This document shows positions 55,904 through 63,823 of a DNA stretch of 64,000 nt, piece by piece (the stretch's first letter is position 1; the number at the start of each line of letters is the position of its first letter). Below the pieces are notes generated by a model, which worked only from the letters and a program-made list of their open reading frames with translations, was not told the DNA's origin and made no database searches. The position numbers and the translations under genes are program-made. The stretch lies in NCBI GenBank assembly GCA_016713325.1, contig JADJPJ010000097.1, positions 1 to 64,000 of the forward strand. Reading direction: 5' to 3'. This DNA is from Candidatus Flexifilum affinis. GTDB taxonomy: Bacteria > Chloroflexota > Anaerolineae > Aggregatilineales > Phototrophicaceae.

Positions 55904-56416
55904 TCACCAGTCGCCCGCGTAGCCGAGATGGTAGGGATTGGCCTGCTCACGCAGGTAGAGATACCGCAGTTCGACGAGCTGGCGCTGGTGCAGGAGGTCG
56001 TGCGCCAGCCAGGCCATCAGCATATCGCCGGCACTCAGACCGCCAAAGGGCGTCTCGATGCGAACGTCCAGAGTCGGGTTGTCCAGGGTTCGCAGCCAGG
56101 CCAGTGACTCCTCACGCGCGGCCAGAAAGCGGGCCAGCGACTCGTCGGGGTCGCGCTGGTTGTAGCCCCGACCGGTGATCCATCCCTGCGGATCGATATT
56201 CGGCGGCATGCCCTCGACCTGATCGAGAATGTGCTTGAAGCGGGTGCGGAAGTCCTCCCGCTCTTCGTCAGCGAGGTGGTTGACCACTTCCAGGATTGAC
56301 CAGGACTCCGGGTCGGGTTTCCAGCGCGCCTGCTCAAGGCTGATCCCGGAGGCCAGTGAGCGGAGAGTCTGCGTCTGCTGGCTGAACTGGTCGATACATG
56401 CGGCAAGATCGATCAT
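55904..56416 (-). CDS. DinB-superfamily protein
   Basis: Intact 170-residue four-helix DinB/YfiT-like protein. The presumed metal-binding histidines are in VVNHLADEE and AHDLLHQRQ. Members act as thiol-dependent enzymes or have unknown activity; the substrate cannot be derived. It is the first gene of the minus-strand block running to 54665. Confidence 0.87.
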   Translation of the reverse strand: MIDLAACIDQFSQQTQTLRSLASGISLEQARWKPDPESWSILEVVNHLADEEREDFRTRFKHILDQVEGMPPNIDPQGWITGRGYNQRDPDESLARFLAAREESLAWLRTLDNPTLDVRIETPFGGLSAGDMLMAWLAHDLLHQRQLVELRYLYLREQANPYHLGYAGDW

Positions 56417-56510
56417 GCGGCCCTCCTGTCATCGTTCGGTGACCAGTGTACCGGAAATGAGAGGGTGTGTCATGCACCGCGTCATTCGGAACCGGCGCGT
56501 CGATCCTGCA

Positions 56511-57521
56511 TCACGACGACTCGCGCACGACGAGTTCGCTATAGACGATACTCTTGATCGGAATTGTCTCTTTGCCCTCAATCAGACGATGAAGTTTGCG
56601 CAGCGCCAGGACACCGATCTCGAATTTCGGGATATGAACGGTCGTCAGGGGAGGACGCGTATAGCCACTCTCCCTCGTGTTGTCGATGCTCGCAATCGCG
56701 ATGTCTCCTGGGATGCTCAGGCCAGCTTCCCGAATCGCCTCGATCGCGCCAAACGCGGTCTTGTCGCTGACCGCGATCACGGCAGTTGGGTGATCTCGCA
56801 ATTCCAGAATCGCCTTCATCTGAACGTAACCCTTCAGCGGATGGCCGGATACGGGTTCTGGCATCCACTCTGCGGGGGGAAGGAGATACGATTCGGCCAT
56901 GGCCGCCAGGCAGCCCCGAAATCGATCGACCAGACTGCTGTACTTGCTCGGCCCCTTCAGGATGGCGATTTTCCGGTGTCCACGGTCAAGCATATGCCGG
57001 GCAATTTTGTAGCCGGCCATAAAATTGTCCCCTAACACACAGGGGAGTTTCTGTCCTTCGATATGGCTCTCGATCAACACAACCGGCACGTTGGGAGCCT
57101 GAAGTTGAATGACCATCTCCGGGAGGATATCGCCGTCATTGGCGACGGCAAACCCGGCCACAGTCTGAGCGAAGCCCGTCTTCAGCAAATCCAGATCCTG
57201 AGTGTTGCGATCAAACGTCGACAGCAGGACGTGGTAACCCAGAGTTCCTGCTTCCGCCTGGAAGCCGCGAATGACATCGCCATAGAATACGTCACTGATG
57301 GCCGGGATCGAGGATTGCTCGATGAGCAGACCGACCGACTCCGTCTTCGAACCATTTTGATCTGGCTTGATGACGTAGGACAGTTTCTCAATCGCTGTTC
57401 GGACCTTCTCAATGGTCTCCTCGGGAATTCCGGGTTTATTGTGAACAACCATCCATACCGTCGTCGCAGAGACTTCCGCCACCTGCGCTACATCACGCAT
57501 GGTTGCTTTCGACTTGGCCAA
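56511..57521 (-). CDS. LacI-family regulator of importer D
   Basis: Intact 336-residue LacI repressor. HTH TMRDVAQVAEVSATTVWMVVHNKPGIPEETIEKVRTAIEKLSYV. Ligand domain features: VGLLIEQSSIPAISDVFYGDVIRGFQAEAG, GYKIARHMLDRGHRKIAILKGP and IAVSDKTAFGAIEAIREAGLSIPGDIAIASIDN. It is divergent from importer D. Its own promoter is overlaid by the palindrome at 57547-57561, indicating autoregulation. Confidence 0.92.
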   Translation of the reverse strand: MAKSKATMRDVAQVAEVSATTVWMVVHNKPGIPEETIEKVRTAIEKLSYVIKPDQNGSKTESVGLLIEQSSIPAISDVFYGDVIRGFQAEAGTLGYHVLLSTFDRNTQDLDLLKTGFAQTVAGFAVANDGDILPEMVIQLQAPNVPVVLIESHIEGQKLPCVLGDNFMAGYKIARHMLDRGHRKIAILKGPSKYSSLVDRFRGCLAAMAESYLLPPAEWMPEPVSGHPLKGYVQMKAILELRDHPTAVIAVSDKTAFGAIEAIREAGLSIPGDIAIASIDNTRESGYTRPPLTTVHIPKFEIGVLALRKLHRLIEGKETIPIKSIVYSELVVRESS

Positions 57522-57546
57522 TCACGCTCTCCTGGATTCGCGACAC

Positions 57547-57561
57547 CTGTTTACTAAACAG
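57547..57561. promoter_or_regulatory. CTGTTTACTAAACAG operator
   Basis: Perfect 7-base arms with a one-base centre. On the minus strand it directly follows a good promoter: TTGTCA (57589-57594), 17-base spacer, TATCAT (57566-57571). It would therefore sit at the start point of the LacI gene. The core GTTTANT recurs in the loop side of the downstream hairpin (GTTTAGTGAAC, 57724-57734). Confidence 0.65.
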
Positions 57562-57587
57562 ACCGATGATATCCGTTTGACAATCAT

Positions 57588-57616
57588 TTGACAAGTGCAG
57601 CCAAGCGTAGTATTTT
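57588..57616 (+). promoter_or_regulatory. Promoter of importer D
   Basis: TTGACA (57588-57593), exact 17-base spacer, TATTTT (57611-57616). A second TTGACA lies 11 bases upstream. Transcription would start about 57624, leaving a leader of about 330 bases before the binding protein. It overlaps the divergent promoter of the regulator. Confidence 0.65.
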
Positions 57617-57710
57617 TTAACTCGTTTAAGGGACAATTTCTTTCGTGAGACCTGATGATAACTCTTGGCACTCTGAAGATATCGGAATCTTCTCAAAATA
57701 CGCTCGCTCG

Positions 57711-57755
57711 CTGCGTCAGGCATGTTTAGTGAACATGTCTGACGCAGTTTTGTTT
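57711..57755 (+). terminator. Terminator-like hairpin in the importer D leader (possible attenuator)
   Basis: CTGCGTCAG, G, CATGTT pairs with AACATG, T, CTGACGCAG around TAGTG. The single non-Watson-Crick position (G57720/T57738) is a G-U pair in plus-strand RNA, giving a 16-base uninterrupted stem. TTTTGTTTG follows at once. It is a good intrinsic terminator lying between the promoter and the binding-protein gene, so read-through must be controlled or partial. Confidence 0.7.
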
Positions 57756-57956
57756 GATGATGCTTGAGCGTGTTCACTATCATGAGGTCAACGAGCCTGA
57801 TACGAAGGCCATGAACTCGTTTGGCCAGCCGGACCGGCTTGGAGTCAGAGAAGCGGTCACCACCGCAGAAAGGAGTTCACTGACGGATCCAATGGAGCCG
57901 TATCTGAGAACTGCACTTGAATGGCCATTCAATTAAAACTGAATCTGGAGGACACA

Positions 57957-59273
57957 ATGAGTAAGCGAATGTCGCTTTTGCTGGTCATCGCCATCCTGGT
58001 TGGGACTTTCGGGATTGGCGTGACACAGGCTCAGGATGCGACCGAGTTGAGCCTGTGGGTTTTTGTCGAGCGGCACGGCACTTTCATGCAGAATCAGGCC
58101 GCGCGCTGGAACGAGGTCAACCCGGACCGTCCGATCAACCTCACTTTCGAGACGATCGAATACACACAGATGCACGACAACCTGCTGGCATCGCTGCTGG
58201 TCGGCATGGGCGCGCCAGATCTCGCAGATGTGGAGATCAAGAAATTCGCGACCTTCACCAAGGGCGATATCCAGTTTGTTCCGCTGAACGATGCCATTGA
58301 TCCCTACCGCGCCGACATCATTGAGTCGCGCCTGGCGCCCTATACGGCCGGCGGAAACAACTATGGTATCGACTACCATCTGGGGTCGTTCGTGATGTAT
58401 TACAACACCGCGATCCTGGAAGCTGCCGGTGTGGATGTCAACAGCATCGTGACGTGGGATGACTATATCGAAGCAGGCAAGAAGGTCACCCAGGATACCG
58501 ACGGCGACGGCACGCCCGATGTCTATATGACCACCATCGAAACCACCGACATCTTCTCGACCTACCCGATCATGCTGATGATGGGCGGCGGCACTTACAA
58601 CGCCGAGGGCGACATCATCCTGGACAGCCCCGAAAACGTGGCCGCGCTCCAGTTCGTGCAGGATCTCGTCCATGTTCACGGCATTGCCCGCCCTGTCTCC
58701 GGTGGTAACCATCACTCCGCAGATAACTACCTTGACCTGACGGAGGGCCGCGTGGCTTCGCTGTGGATGCCGCAGTGGTACATGACGCGCTTCCCGGACA
58801 ACATGAGCAGCGCCCTGGCGGCCGTCGAGGTTGTGCGGCCCATGCCGATCTTTGAAGAAGGCGGCTACACCACGACGATGGGCGGCGGCACCGGCACCGT
58901 CATCACTAACCAGATCGACCCGAGCAAGGTGGAACTGGCGAAGGAATTCCTGGCGTTCGCGAAGCTGACCTACGATGCCAACGTCGCCCTGTGGACGGAC
59001 CTTGGTTTTGACCCGATGCGCGTCGACGTGTATGAAGACCCGGCGCTGCTGATCACCATGGACGACTTCATGGGCGAGGTTCCCTTCACCTACATTAAGG
59101 CAGGGCTGGGCAACGTGGCGCCGGAATACACCGGCCCATTCTATCCGGAGATCGCGACGATCTTCCAGACGACTGTACTCTATGACCTGCTCGAAAATCA
59201 GATGGCGCCGGATGAGGTCATTGCGGCGGCACTCTCTGAGCTACAGGCCATGGGTGCTCCTGTGGGCGGCTAG
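57957..59273 (+). CDS. Importer D: extracellular sugar-binding protein
   Basis: Intact 438-residue family 1 binding protein, similar in layout to AraN/GanS-type proteins. Signal peptide LLLVIAILVGTFGIGVTQAQDA, cleavage after AQ. Features: LSLWVFVERHGTFMQNQAARWNEVNPD, LLVGMGAPDLADVEIKKFATF, DTDGDGTPDVYMTTIET (a Ca-binding-like DxDxDG loop, about residue 180) and EGRVASLWMPQWYM. ATG 57957 with GGAGG upstream is preferred over the longer frame. Ligand unknown; arabinose-type oligosaccharide is a guess from similarity in layout. Confidence 0.92.
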   Translation: MSKRMSLLLVIAILVGTFGIGVTQAQDATELSLWVFVERHGTFMQNQAARWNEVNPDRPINLTFETIEYTQMHDNLLASLLVGMGAPDLADVEIKKFATFTKGDIQFVPLNDAIDPYRADIIESRLAPYTAGGNNYGIDYHLGSFVMYYNTAILEAAGVDVNSIVTWDDYIEAGKKVTQDTDGDGTPDVYMTTIETTDIFSTYPIMLMMGGGTYNAEGDIILDSPENVAALQFVQDLVHVHGIARPVSGGNHHSADNYLDLTEGRVASLWMPQWYMTRFPDNMSSALAAVEVVRPMPIFEEGGYTTTMGGGTGTVITNQIDPSKVELAKEFLAFAKLTYDANVALWTDLGFDPMRVDVYEDPALLITMDDFMGEVPFTYIKAGLGNVAPEYTGPFYPEIATIFQTTVLYDLLENQMAPDEVIAAALSELQAMGAPVGG

Positions 59274-59285
59274 CTGCCTCGCATG

Positions 59286-59323
59286 CGTGGAAGAGGTACC
59301 CTGGAGAGGGCACCTCTTCCACG
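59286..59323 (+). other. Stem-loop between importer D binding protein and permease
   Basis: CGTGGAAGAGGT with ACCTCTTCCACG, a 12-base perfect stem, and an inner CCCT/AGGG pair. It starts 13 bases after the binding-protein stop. No U tract. Confidence 0.7.
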
Positions 59324-59366
59324 GTATCGCCTGAAGCCAGAATGATAGTGTCAGAGGACAAGTAAA

Positions 59367-60266
59367 TTGCTACGTTCACTCTCCACGACACTGAACAACA
59401 AGAAGGTCGTTCCTTTCGTATTCCTGATTCCCTTCCTGGCAGTGTTCACGGTCTTCAAAATCTACCCGGTCATTCTGGCCGTGATCATGAGCTTCCAGAA
59501 TTTCCAGGGCATCCAGAGTCAGGAATGGGTGGGTCTGGCCAACTATCAGAATGTCTTCCAACTGGTGCGCTTCAACCAGGCGCTGGCCAACACCACGATC
59601 TACACTATCGGGACCCTGCTGATACTGATTCCGCTACCCTTGGTCCTGGCGGTGCTGCTGGATTCGGGGCGCGTGGTTCAGACCACGGTGTTCAGGACGC
59701 TCATCTTCCTGCCTGCGCTGACCTCGCTGGTCGTCGCAGGGACCGTCTTCCGGCTGATCCTTTCCGAAAATGGTTTTCTCAACCTCTTTCTTGAATCAAC
59801 CCTGGGCATCCGGCCGTTACGCTGGCTCGAGGTCTCCGATCTGGCCCTGCCCTCCCTGATCCTGGTCGCGGCCTGGCGCTGGACCGGCATCAACATCCTT
59901 TATTTCAACGCGGGGTTGGTCAACATCCCCCGCGAGTATTACGAAGCCGCGGTGATTGATGGGGCCAATCCCTTCCAGATCTTCTGGCGCATCACCCTTC
60001 CGCTGCTCAGGCCCACCACCCTGTTCGTCATCGTGCTGAGCATCATCGGCGGTTATCAGGTCTTCGTCGAGCCGTTCATCATCTACCTGGGCGGTGCAGG
60101 CCCGGGTGATGGCGCCCTCACGATGGCCCTGTTGATCTACCGTACCGCATTCACCTCGTTCAACTTCGGCACGGCCGCTGCCATGGGCGTGATCCTGGCC
60201 GCGATCATCTTTGTATTCTCGCTCATCCAGTTCCGCTTCTTCGGCGTGTTTAGGCAGGAGGATTGA
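59367..60266 (+). CDS. Importer D: sugar ABC permease (MalF type), TTG start
   Basis: Intact 299-residue CUT1 permease. TTG 59367 has AGAGGA at 59353-59358 and fits the family N-terminus. First helix VPFVFLIPFLAVFTVFKIYPVILAVIM; EAA loop PREYYEAAVIDGANPFQIFWRITLPLLRPT. Stop 5 bases before the partner's ATG. Confidence 0.92.
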   Translation: MLRSLSTTLNNKKVVPFVFLIPFLAVFTVFKIYPVILAVIMSFQNFQGIQSQEWVGLANYQNVFQLVRFNQALANTTIYTIGTLLILIPLPLVLAVLLDSGRVVQTTVFRTLIFLPALTSLVVAGTVFRLILSENGFLNLFLESTLGIRPLRWLEVSDLALPSLILVAAWRWTGINILYFNAGLVNIPREYYEAAVIDGANPFQIFWRITLPLLRPTTLFVIVLSIIGGYQVFVEPFIIYLGGAGPGDGALTMALLIYRTAFTSFNFGTAAAMGVILAAIIFVFSLIQFRFFGVFRQED

Positions 60267-60271
60267 ATTCG

Positions 60272-61201
60272 ATGTCTGAACAGGCTTCCGACGCGGCATT
60301 GACCAAACAGGCTACCCGCAGCGCCCTGGCCAACCAGGTGTCCACCTCTCCGACGCGGGGACCGGTACGTCACAGAAGACGCCTGGATCCCACCAAGGTC
60401 GTGCTGACCCTGTTTTTCGTCGTCCTGGCCATCGTATTCGTGTTTCCTCTCTACTGGATGGTGATCAGCTCGCTGCGTCCTGAAGGACGCGTCTTTGTGG
60501 ACGCCTTTGATCTCATTCCCAACGCGCTGTCGCTCGACACCTACCGCACGCTTTTTGAAGAGGAACCGTTCGGGCGCTGGATCATCAACTCGGTCGTGCA
60601 GACCGGCGGTTTTGCCTTCACCGCGCTGTTCCTCTGTACGACCGGGGGCTACGCACTGGCGAAGTTCAACTTCCGCGGACGAAATCTGCTGTTCCTGCTG
60701 ATCCTCGTCTCGCAGATGATTCCGTTCCACCTGCTGATCGTCTCGCTGTTTCTGATCATCATCCAGCTGGGATTGGTGGAGAGCTACCTGGGCGCGATTA
60801 TTCCGATTGCGGCATCGCCCATCGGCATCTTCTTCGTCCGGCAGTACATGCTCTCGATCGACGACGAAATGCTGAACGCGGCGCGGGTCGACGGCGCGAA
60901 CGAGTATCAGATCTTCTTCTCGATCGTTCTGCCCAACGCCCGCCCGGCGATTGCCACTTTGTTTATCCTGTTCTCGCTGGAGTACTGGAATAACCTGCTC
61001 TGGCCCCTGATCGTGTTCCGAGAGGCGGAGAACATGCCGCTGGCGGTAGGCATCCAGCGGTTGGTTAACCAGTATCGGCAGGCATATGATCTGGTCATGG
61101 CCGGCTCGACCCTCGCGACCTTACCGATCGTCGTCCTCTTCCTGTTCCTGCGCCGGCAGGTCATGGAAGGACTGGCGTCAACCGGTACAGGCATGAAATA
61201 G
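60272..61201 (+). CDS. Importer D: sugar ABC permease (MalG type)
   Basis: Intact 309-residue CUT1 permease. ATG 60272 has AGGAGG (60256-60261) 10 bases upstream. TTG 60263 is too close to that site. EAA loop DEMLNAARVDGANEYQIFFSIVLPNARP; C-terminus VMEGLASTGTGMK. No enzyme or ATPase gene follows, and transcription ends at the hairpin at 61265. Confidence 0.92.
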   Translation: MSEQASDAALTKQATRSALANQVSTSPTRGPVRHRRRLDPTKVVLTLFFVVLAIVFVFPLYWMVISSLRPEGRVFVDAFDLIPNALSLDTYRTLFEEEPFGRWIINSVVQTGGFAFTALFLCTTGGYALAKFNFRGRNLLFLLILVSQMIPFHLLIVSLFLIIIQLGLVESYLGAIIPIAASPIGIFFVRQYMLSIDDEMLNAARVDGANEYQIFFSIVLPNARPAIATLFILFSLEYWNNLLWPLIVFREAENMPLAVGIQRLVNQYRQAYDLVMAGSTLATLPIVVLFLFLRRQVMEGLASTGTGMK

Positions 61202-61264
61202 GAAAACAGGAGCGACACTCAGACGAGGTCCACTCTACAGGCGACTCTCCTTCTGATCGAGACA

Positions 61265-61304
61265 CGCAGAGCGAAGGCGTACCCGAGTATGCCTTCGCTC
61301 TGCG
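61265..61304. terminator. Bidirectional terminator hairpin
   Basis: CGCAGAGCGAAGGC with GCCTTCGCTCTGCG, a perfect 14-base stem and 12-base loop, between the convergent importer D operon and the flavodoxin gene. No long T tract. Confidence 0.7.
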
Positions 61305-61350
61305 CATTCATGGCTCATTCTGGTTGGCGTATCGGAAGTGGCAGATTGGC

Positions 61351-61809
61351 CTAAAACTTTGGCGTCAGGTTGTACGCCGCCGTCTGGCCGGTCGCCGAGT
61401 CGATCACGCTGCGCACGAACTCCCCTGCGCCCTCTTCGACCATAGACCGGTGGAAGGCGTGCTGCGCCACCACGTTCGCGCCCCGGTCCGACACCCACAG
61501 GCTGAGCGTATCCAGGCTGTTGCGCGGGTTGTAGCGATAGGTGCAGAACACACCCGTCGGCTTGTTCATCAGATTCGGCAGTGAAGGCGCCCACAGCTCC
61601 ACCCCGGCCGGTTTGACCCCGAACAGGATGAACCCGCGAATCCAGGTGCCGATGAACAGCAAGTCACACTGGGCCACATCCGTTCCCCGTACCTCGGCCA
61701 CCGAGCGCACGGTCGCGAAATGCTTCTCTTCACGCACTGCCCTGGAGATCGCCTCCGCCGCTGCCCGCGTGTGCCCACTGCGGCTGTTGTACAACACGAG
61801 AACATTCAT
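61351..61809 (-). CDS. Flavodoxin-family protein
   Basis: Intact 152-residue flavodoxin-fold protein. The FMN phosphate loop is LVLYNSRSGHTRAAAEAI at the N-terminus, and the second loop is LLFIGTWIRGFILFG. The C-terminal part (VVAQHAFHRSMVEEGAGEFVRSVI) carries less-typical residues. Electron transfer or FMN-dependent quinone reduction are possible roles. Start ATG 61809. The 234-base gap upstream, to the divergent CoA-binding gene, shows no clear element. Confidence 0.85.
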   Translation of the reverse strand: MNVLVLYNSRSGHTRAAAEAISRAVREEKHFATVRSVAEVRGTDVAQCDLLFIGTWIRGFILFGVKPAGVELWAPSLPNLMNKPTGVFCTYRYNPRNSLDTLSLWVSDRGANVVAQHAFHRSMVEEGAGEFVRSVIDSATGQTAAYNLTPKF

Positions 61810-62043
61810 GGTCGTCTCCCCTTCAAAGTCTGCAAAAGGCGAACTCGGGCGACCTGGGCTGCGACGCGCGCAACCTCATAGCCCATTCTGTCGTAATAGA
61901 AGATGAAATGGCACAAACAAGCCCAGCTTTTTCTGCCATCGCTGATGATACCTCTAAAGATGGGGCGCATCCCAATGAGCCGCCATCCGACAGGCAGTAA
62001 TCTTCCTCTGATTGTACGAAAGGAACCCCGACAAGGCGAGACA

Positions 62044-62523
62044 ATGATGAACATGACCCGTATGACCCATCGCGAGCGTGTGGATGATTTTCTGGCACAG
62101 AAGCGGATCGCCATCAGCGGACTGTCGCGCACCAAGGACAGCGGCGCGGGCGCAATTTATCTCAAGCTGCGCGCCCACGGTTATCAGGTTTTCCCGATTC
62201 ATCCAACGGCCGAAGCACTGCACGGCGACGACTGCTACCCCACGCTCAGCGCCATCCCCGGCGGCGTCGACGCGGTCTTCATCATGAACAGCCCGGACAT
62301 CAGCGAACAACTGGTGGATGAAGCGCTGCAGCTCGGCGTAAAGCGCGTATGGATGCACAACAACACGCTGATGGGCTCCAGCGCATCAGAGACGGCGGCT
62401 GCCCGCTGCCGCCAGGCCGGCATCAACGTGATCGACGTCGGCTGCCCGATGATGTTCCTCGAGCCGGACTTTGGGCACAAATGCATGCGCTGGATCATCC
62501 AGGTGCAGGGGAAAATGAAATAG
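62044..62523 (+). CDS. CoA-binding (YccU-type) protein
   Basis: Intact 159-residue protein of the CoA_binding_2 family. The Rossmann-like fold has AISGLSRTKDSGAGAIYLKLRAHGYQVFPIHPTAEALHGDDCYPTLSAIPGGVDAV and VWMHNNTLMGSSASETAAARCRQAGINVIDVGCPMMF with a conserved Cys near the end. Function in CoA or dinucleotide binding is inferred from family. ATG 62044 has AAGGCGAG upstream. Confidence 0.88.
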   Translation: MMNMTRMTHRERVDDFLAQKRIAISGLSRTKDSGAGAIYLKLRAHGYQVFPIHPTAEALHGDDCYPTLSAIPGGVDAVFIMNSPDISEQLVDEALQLGVKRVWMHNNTLMGSSASETAAARCRQAGINVIDVGCPMMFLEPDFGHKCMRWIIQVQGKMK

Positions 62524-62555
62524 AGGAAGGTATGAGGGGCGAGGACTGAGGAAAA

Positions 62556-62706
62556 CGAAGTAATGAGAAATGAGAGACGAGAAATGAGTCAACCGAACGT
62601 TGCGATCGGCGTTCCTGGCGACGGTTGACCACTCCGTCACCGCAAAACTCATCTCCCTGTCTCTAGCTTTTCCTCATCTCTCATTTCTCGTTTCTCATAA
62701 CTTCGC
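62556..62706. repeat. Imperfect long inverted repeat at a convergent junction
   Basis: A purine-rich arm (62556-62588: CGAAGTAATGAGAAATGAG and on) matches the reverse complement of 62673-62706 (ending CATAACTTCG) at 28 of 33 positions by hand alignment. The intervening 84 bases show no gene. It may act as an RNA hairpin at the ends of the flanking convergent genes. Confidence 0.5.
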
Positions 62707-62708
62707 TT

Positions 62709-63561
62709 CTAGCATCCAAACGGCACGGTGATGTTGAAGTCCGTGCCGGCGTCGTACAGATCGTAGCGCAGGCGCACGGACCCGCTCACTGGGAGCTGCC
62801 GGTCGAACAGGATCACATTCTCCACGTCCAGGTTGAGGTAGTAGCGCACGGCAGCGTTGAGGGACGGGGCGATCCACAGCTCACCGCTTACCAGCGTCAC
62901 CCGTCCGCCATCGGCCGGGCGAATCGGCGGCAGGATGAGATCCGCCTCGGTGAAGCTGAACAGGTACACCGTCTGCCCGTTGATCACCGCCTGACGGCCG
63001 CCGGGCGTCGCCTGGCGCACCCCGCCGACCAGTGACCCTGCCCGCAGATCCGCCGTCGTCTGGGCGTCTCCTTGCGCCCCAACCAGACACGCGCCATCGC
63101 GCACCAGGAACGAGTCCGGTCCCAGGCGCACTGCCTCATAGGCGCTGTTCTCGCTCTGGCCGATCAGCTCGCCGGTCGTGGTCAGGTTGACCCGCCGCGC
63201 CGACGCCAGTTGGTTGAACCACACTTCGGCCCGCGCCGAGGCGCTGGTCTGTCGGGGCGTGCCGGCAAACGTGCCGTCGAACTCCAGCCGCACTTCGTAG
63301 CGCCACCCCGACACTTCGTTCAGGTTATTGTCGATCTGGTCGAAGGTCGTCTGCACCCGGTTGAGCGGCGCGGGCGGCGCGTTCTGCGTCAGCGGCAGAG
63401 CCGTCTGCATGTCCTCGATCGAGGCCACCGTCGGGATCTGATCGAGCGTCTGCCCGCGCGTCGATTCGCACGCCGTCAGCGCCAGCGCCGCCAGAAGCAC
63501 GACAAGCAGCGTAGGGTCGAGGCGGCGCCTGGCCCACTTTTAGGCGCACCCCTGTGTTCAC
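62709..63561 (-). CDS. Lipoprotein of unknown function, one frameshift near the start
   Basis: Predicted 283-residue lipoprotein. From GTG 63561 the reading frame gives VNTGVRL and, after removing one A from the AAAA at about 63535, KWARRRLDPTLLVVLLAALALTACES: a twin-positive start, hydrophobic segment and LTAC lipobox. Without the repair the frame opens only at 63500, inside the signal peptide. The mature part has a DUF-like beta-rich fold (YEVRLEFDGTF, VYLFSFTEADLILPP, GELWIAPSLNAAVRYYLNLDVENV) resembling LolA/LppX-type lipoprotein carriers in rhythm; that resemblance is weak. Cys near the C-terminus (VPFGC). The candidate RNA lies directly upstream. Confidence 0.75.
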
Positions 63562-63815
63562 GGACGCGCCGTTGCGCGCCCCATAAGTGCCAAGTAGGTT
63601 GCGAAGACGCGATCGATGCAACGCGGAATAGCGCTTGCCGCGCCGTCCGAAGGGTGCTAAACACCCGGCTACTGCGGCCTGGGTCCCTTTAAAGGGACCA
63701 AGACGCAGTCAGGGAAGCCCCTTCAGTGGGCTTGTCGGGACGAGCCGACCAGCTTTATGCCTCGACGGCGCCGATCAGCCTAACTTGGTGCTTATGGGAC
63801 GCGCTTCTGCGCGTC
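63562..63815 (+). ncRNA. Candidate structured RNA, about 250 bases, family not recognised
   Basis: A 19-base closing stem pairs 63580-63598 (CCCATAAGTGCCAAGTAGG) with 63779-63798, with one bulged A (63782). Inside are: GTTGC/GCAAC (63598-63602, 63618-63622, sharing bases with the closing stem end), CGCGG/CCGCG (63622-63642), GGGTG/CACCC (63652-63666), a compound hairpin GGCT-ACTGCG-GGTCCC with its complements (63667-63719) and GGCTTG/CGAGCC (63729-63746). Flanking hairpins CGCGC/GCGCG (63565-63578) and GACGCGC/GCGCGTC (63798-63815) bracket it. Two closing-stem positions and one in the last hairpin are G-U pairs only if the plus strand is transcribed. It could instead be a minus-strand leader of the lipoprotein gene. 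It does not match tmRNA, RNase P, SRP or 6S consensus as far as I can read. Confidence 0.55.
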
Positions 63816-63823
63816 TGAATTCA

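Larger units (their letters stand above)
57522..57956. other. 435-base divergent control region, LacI gene / importer D
   Basis: AT-rich. Holds an operator, two overlapping divergent promoters, and a long plus-strand leader with a terminator-like hairpin at 57711-57755. After the hairpin (57756-57940) only short frames with no recognisable product occur. Confidence 0.6.

Noticed and set aside
57754..57936. Short 60-codon gene in the importer D leader
   Set aside because: No ribosome binding site of note, no recognisable product, and it lies in the leader between hairpin and binding protein.
63562..63815. tmRNA, RNase P RNA, SRP RNA or 6S RNA
   Set aside because: The hallmark sequences I know for tmRNA, RNase P and SRP are not found, and the multi-hairpin interior does not look like the single long 6S hairpin. 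A covariance search could still overturn this.
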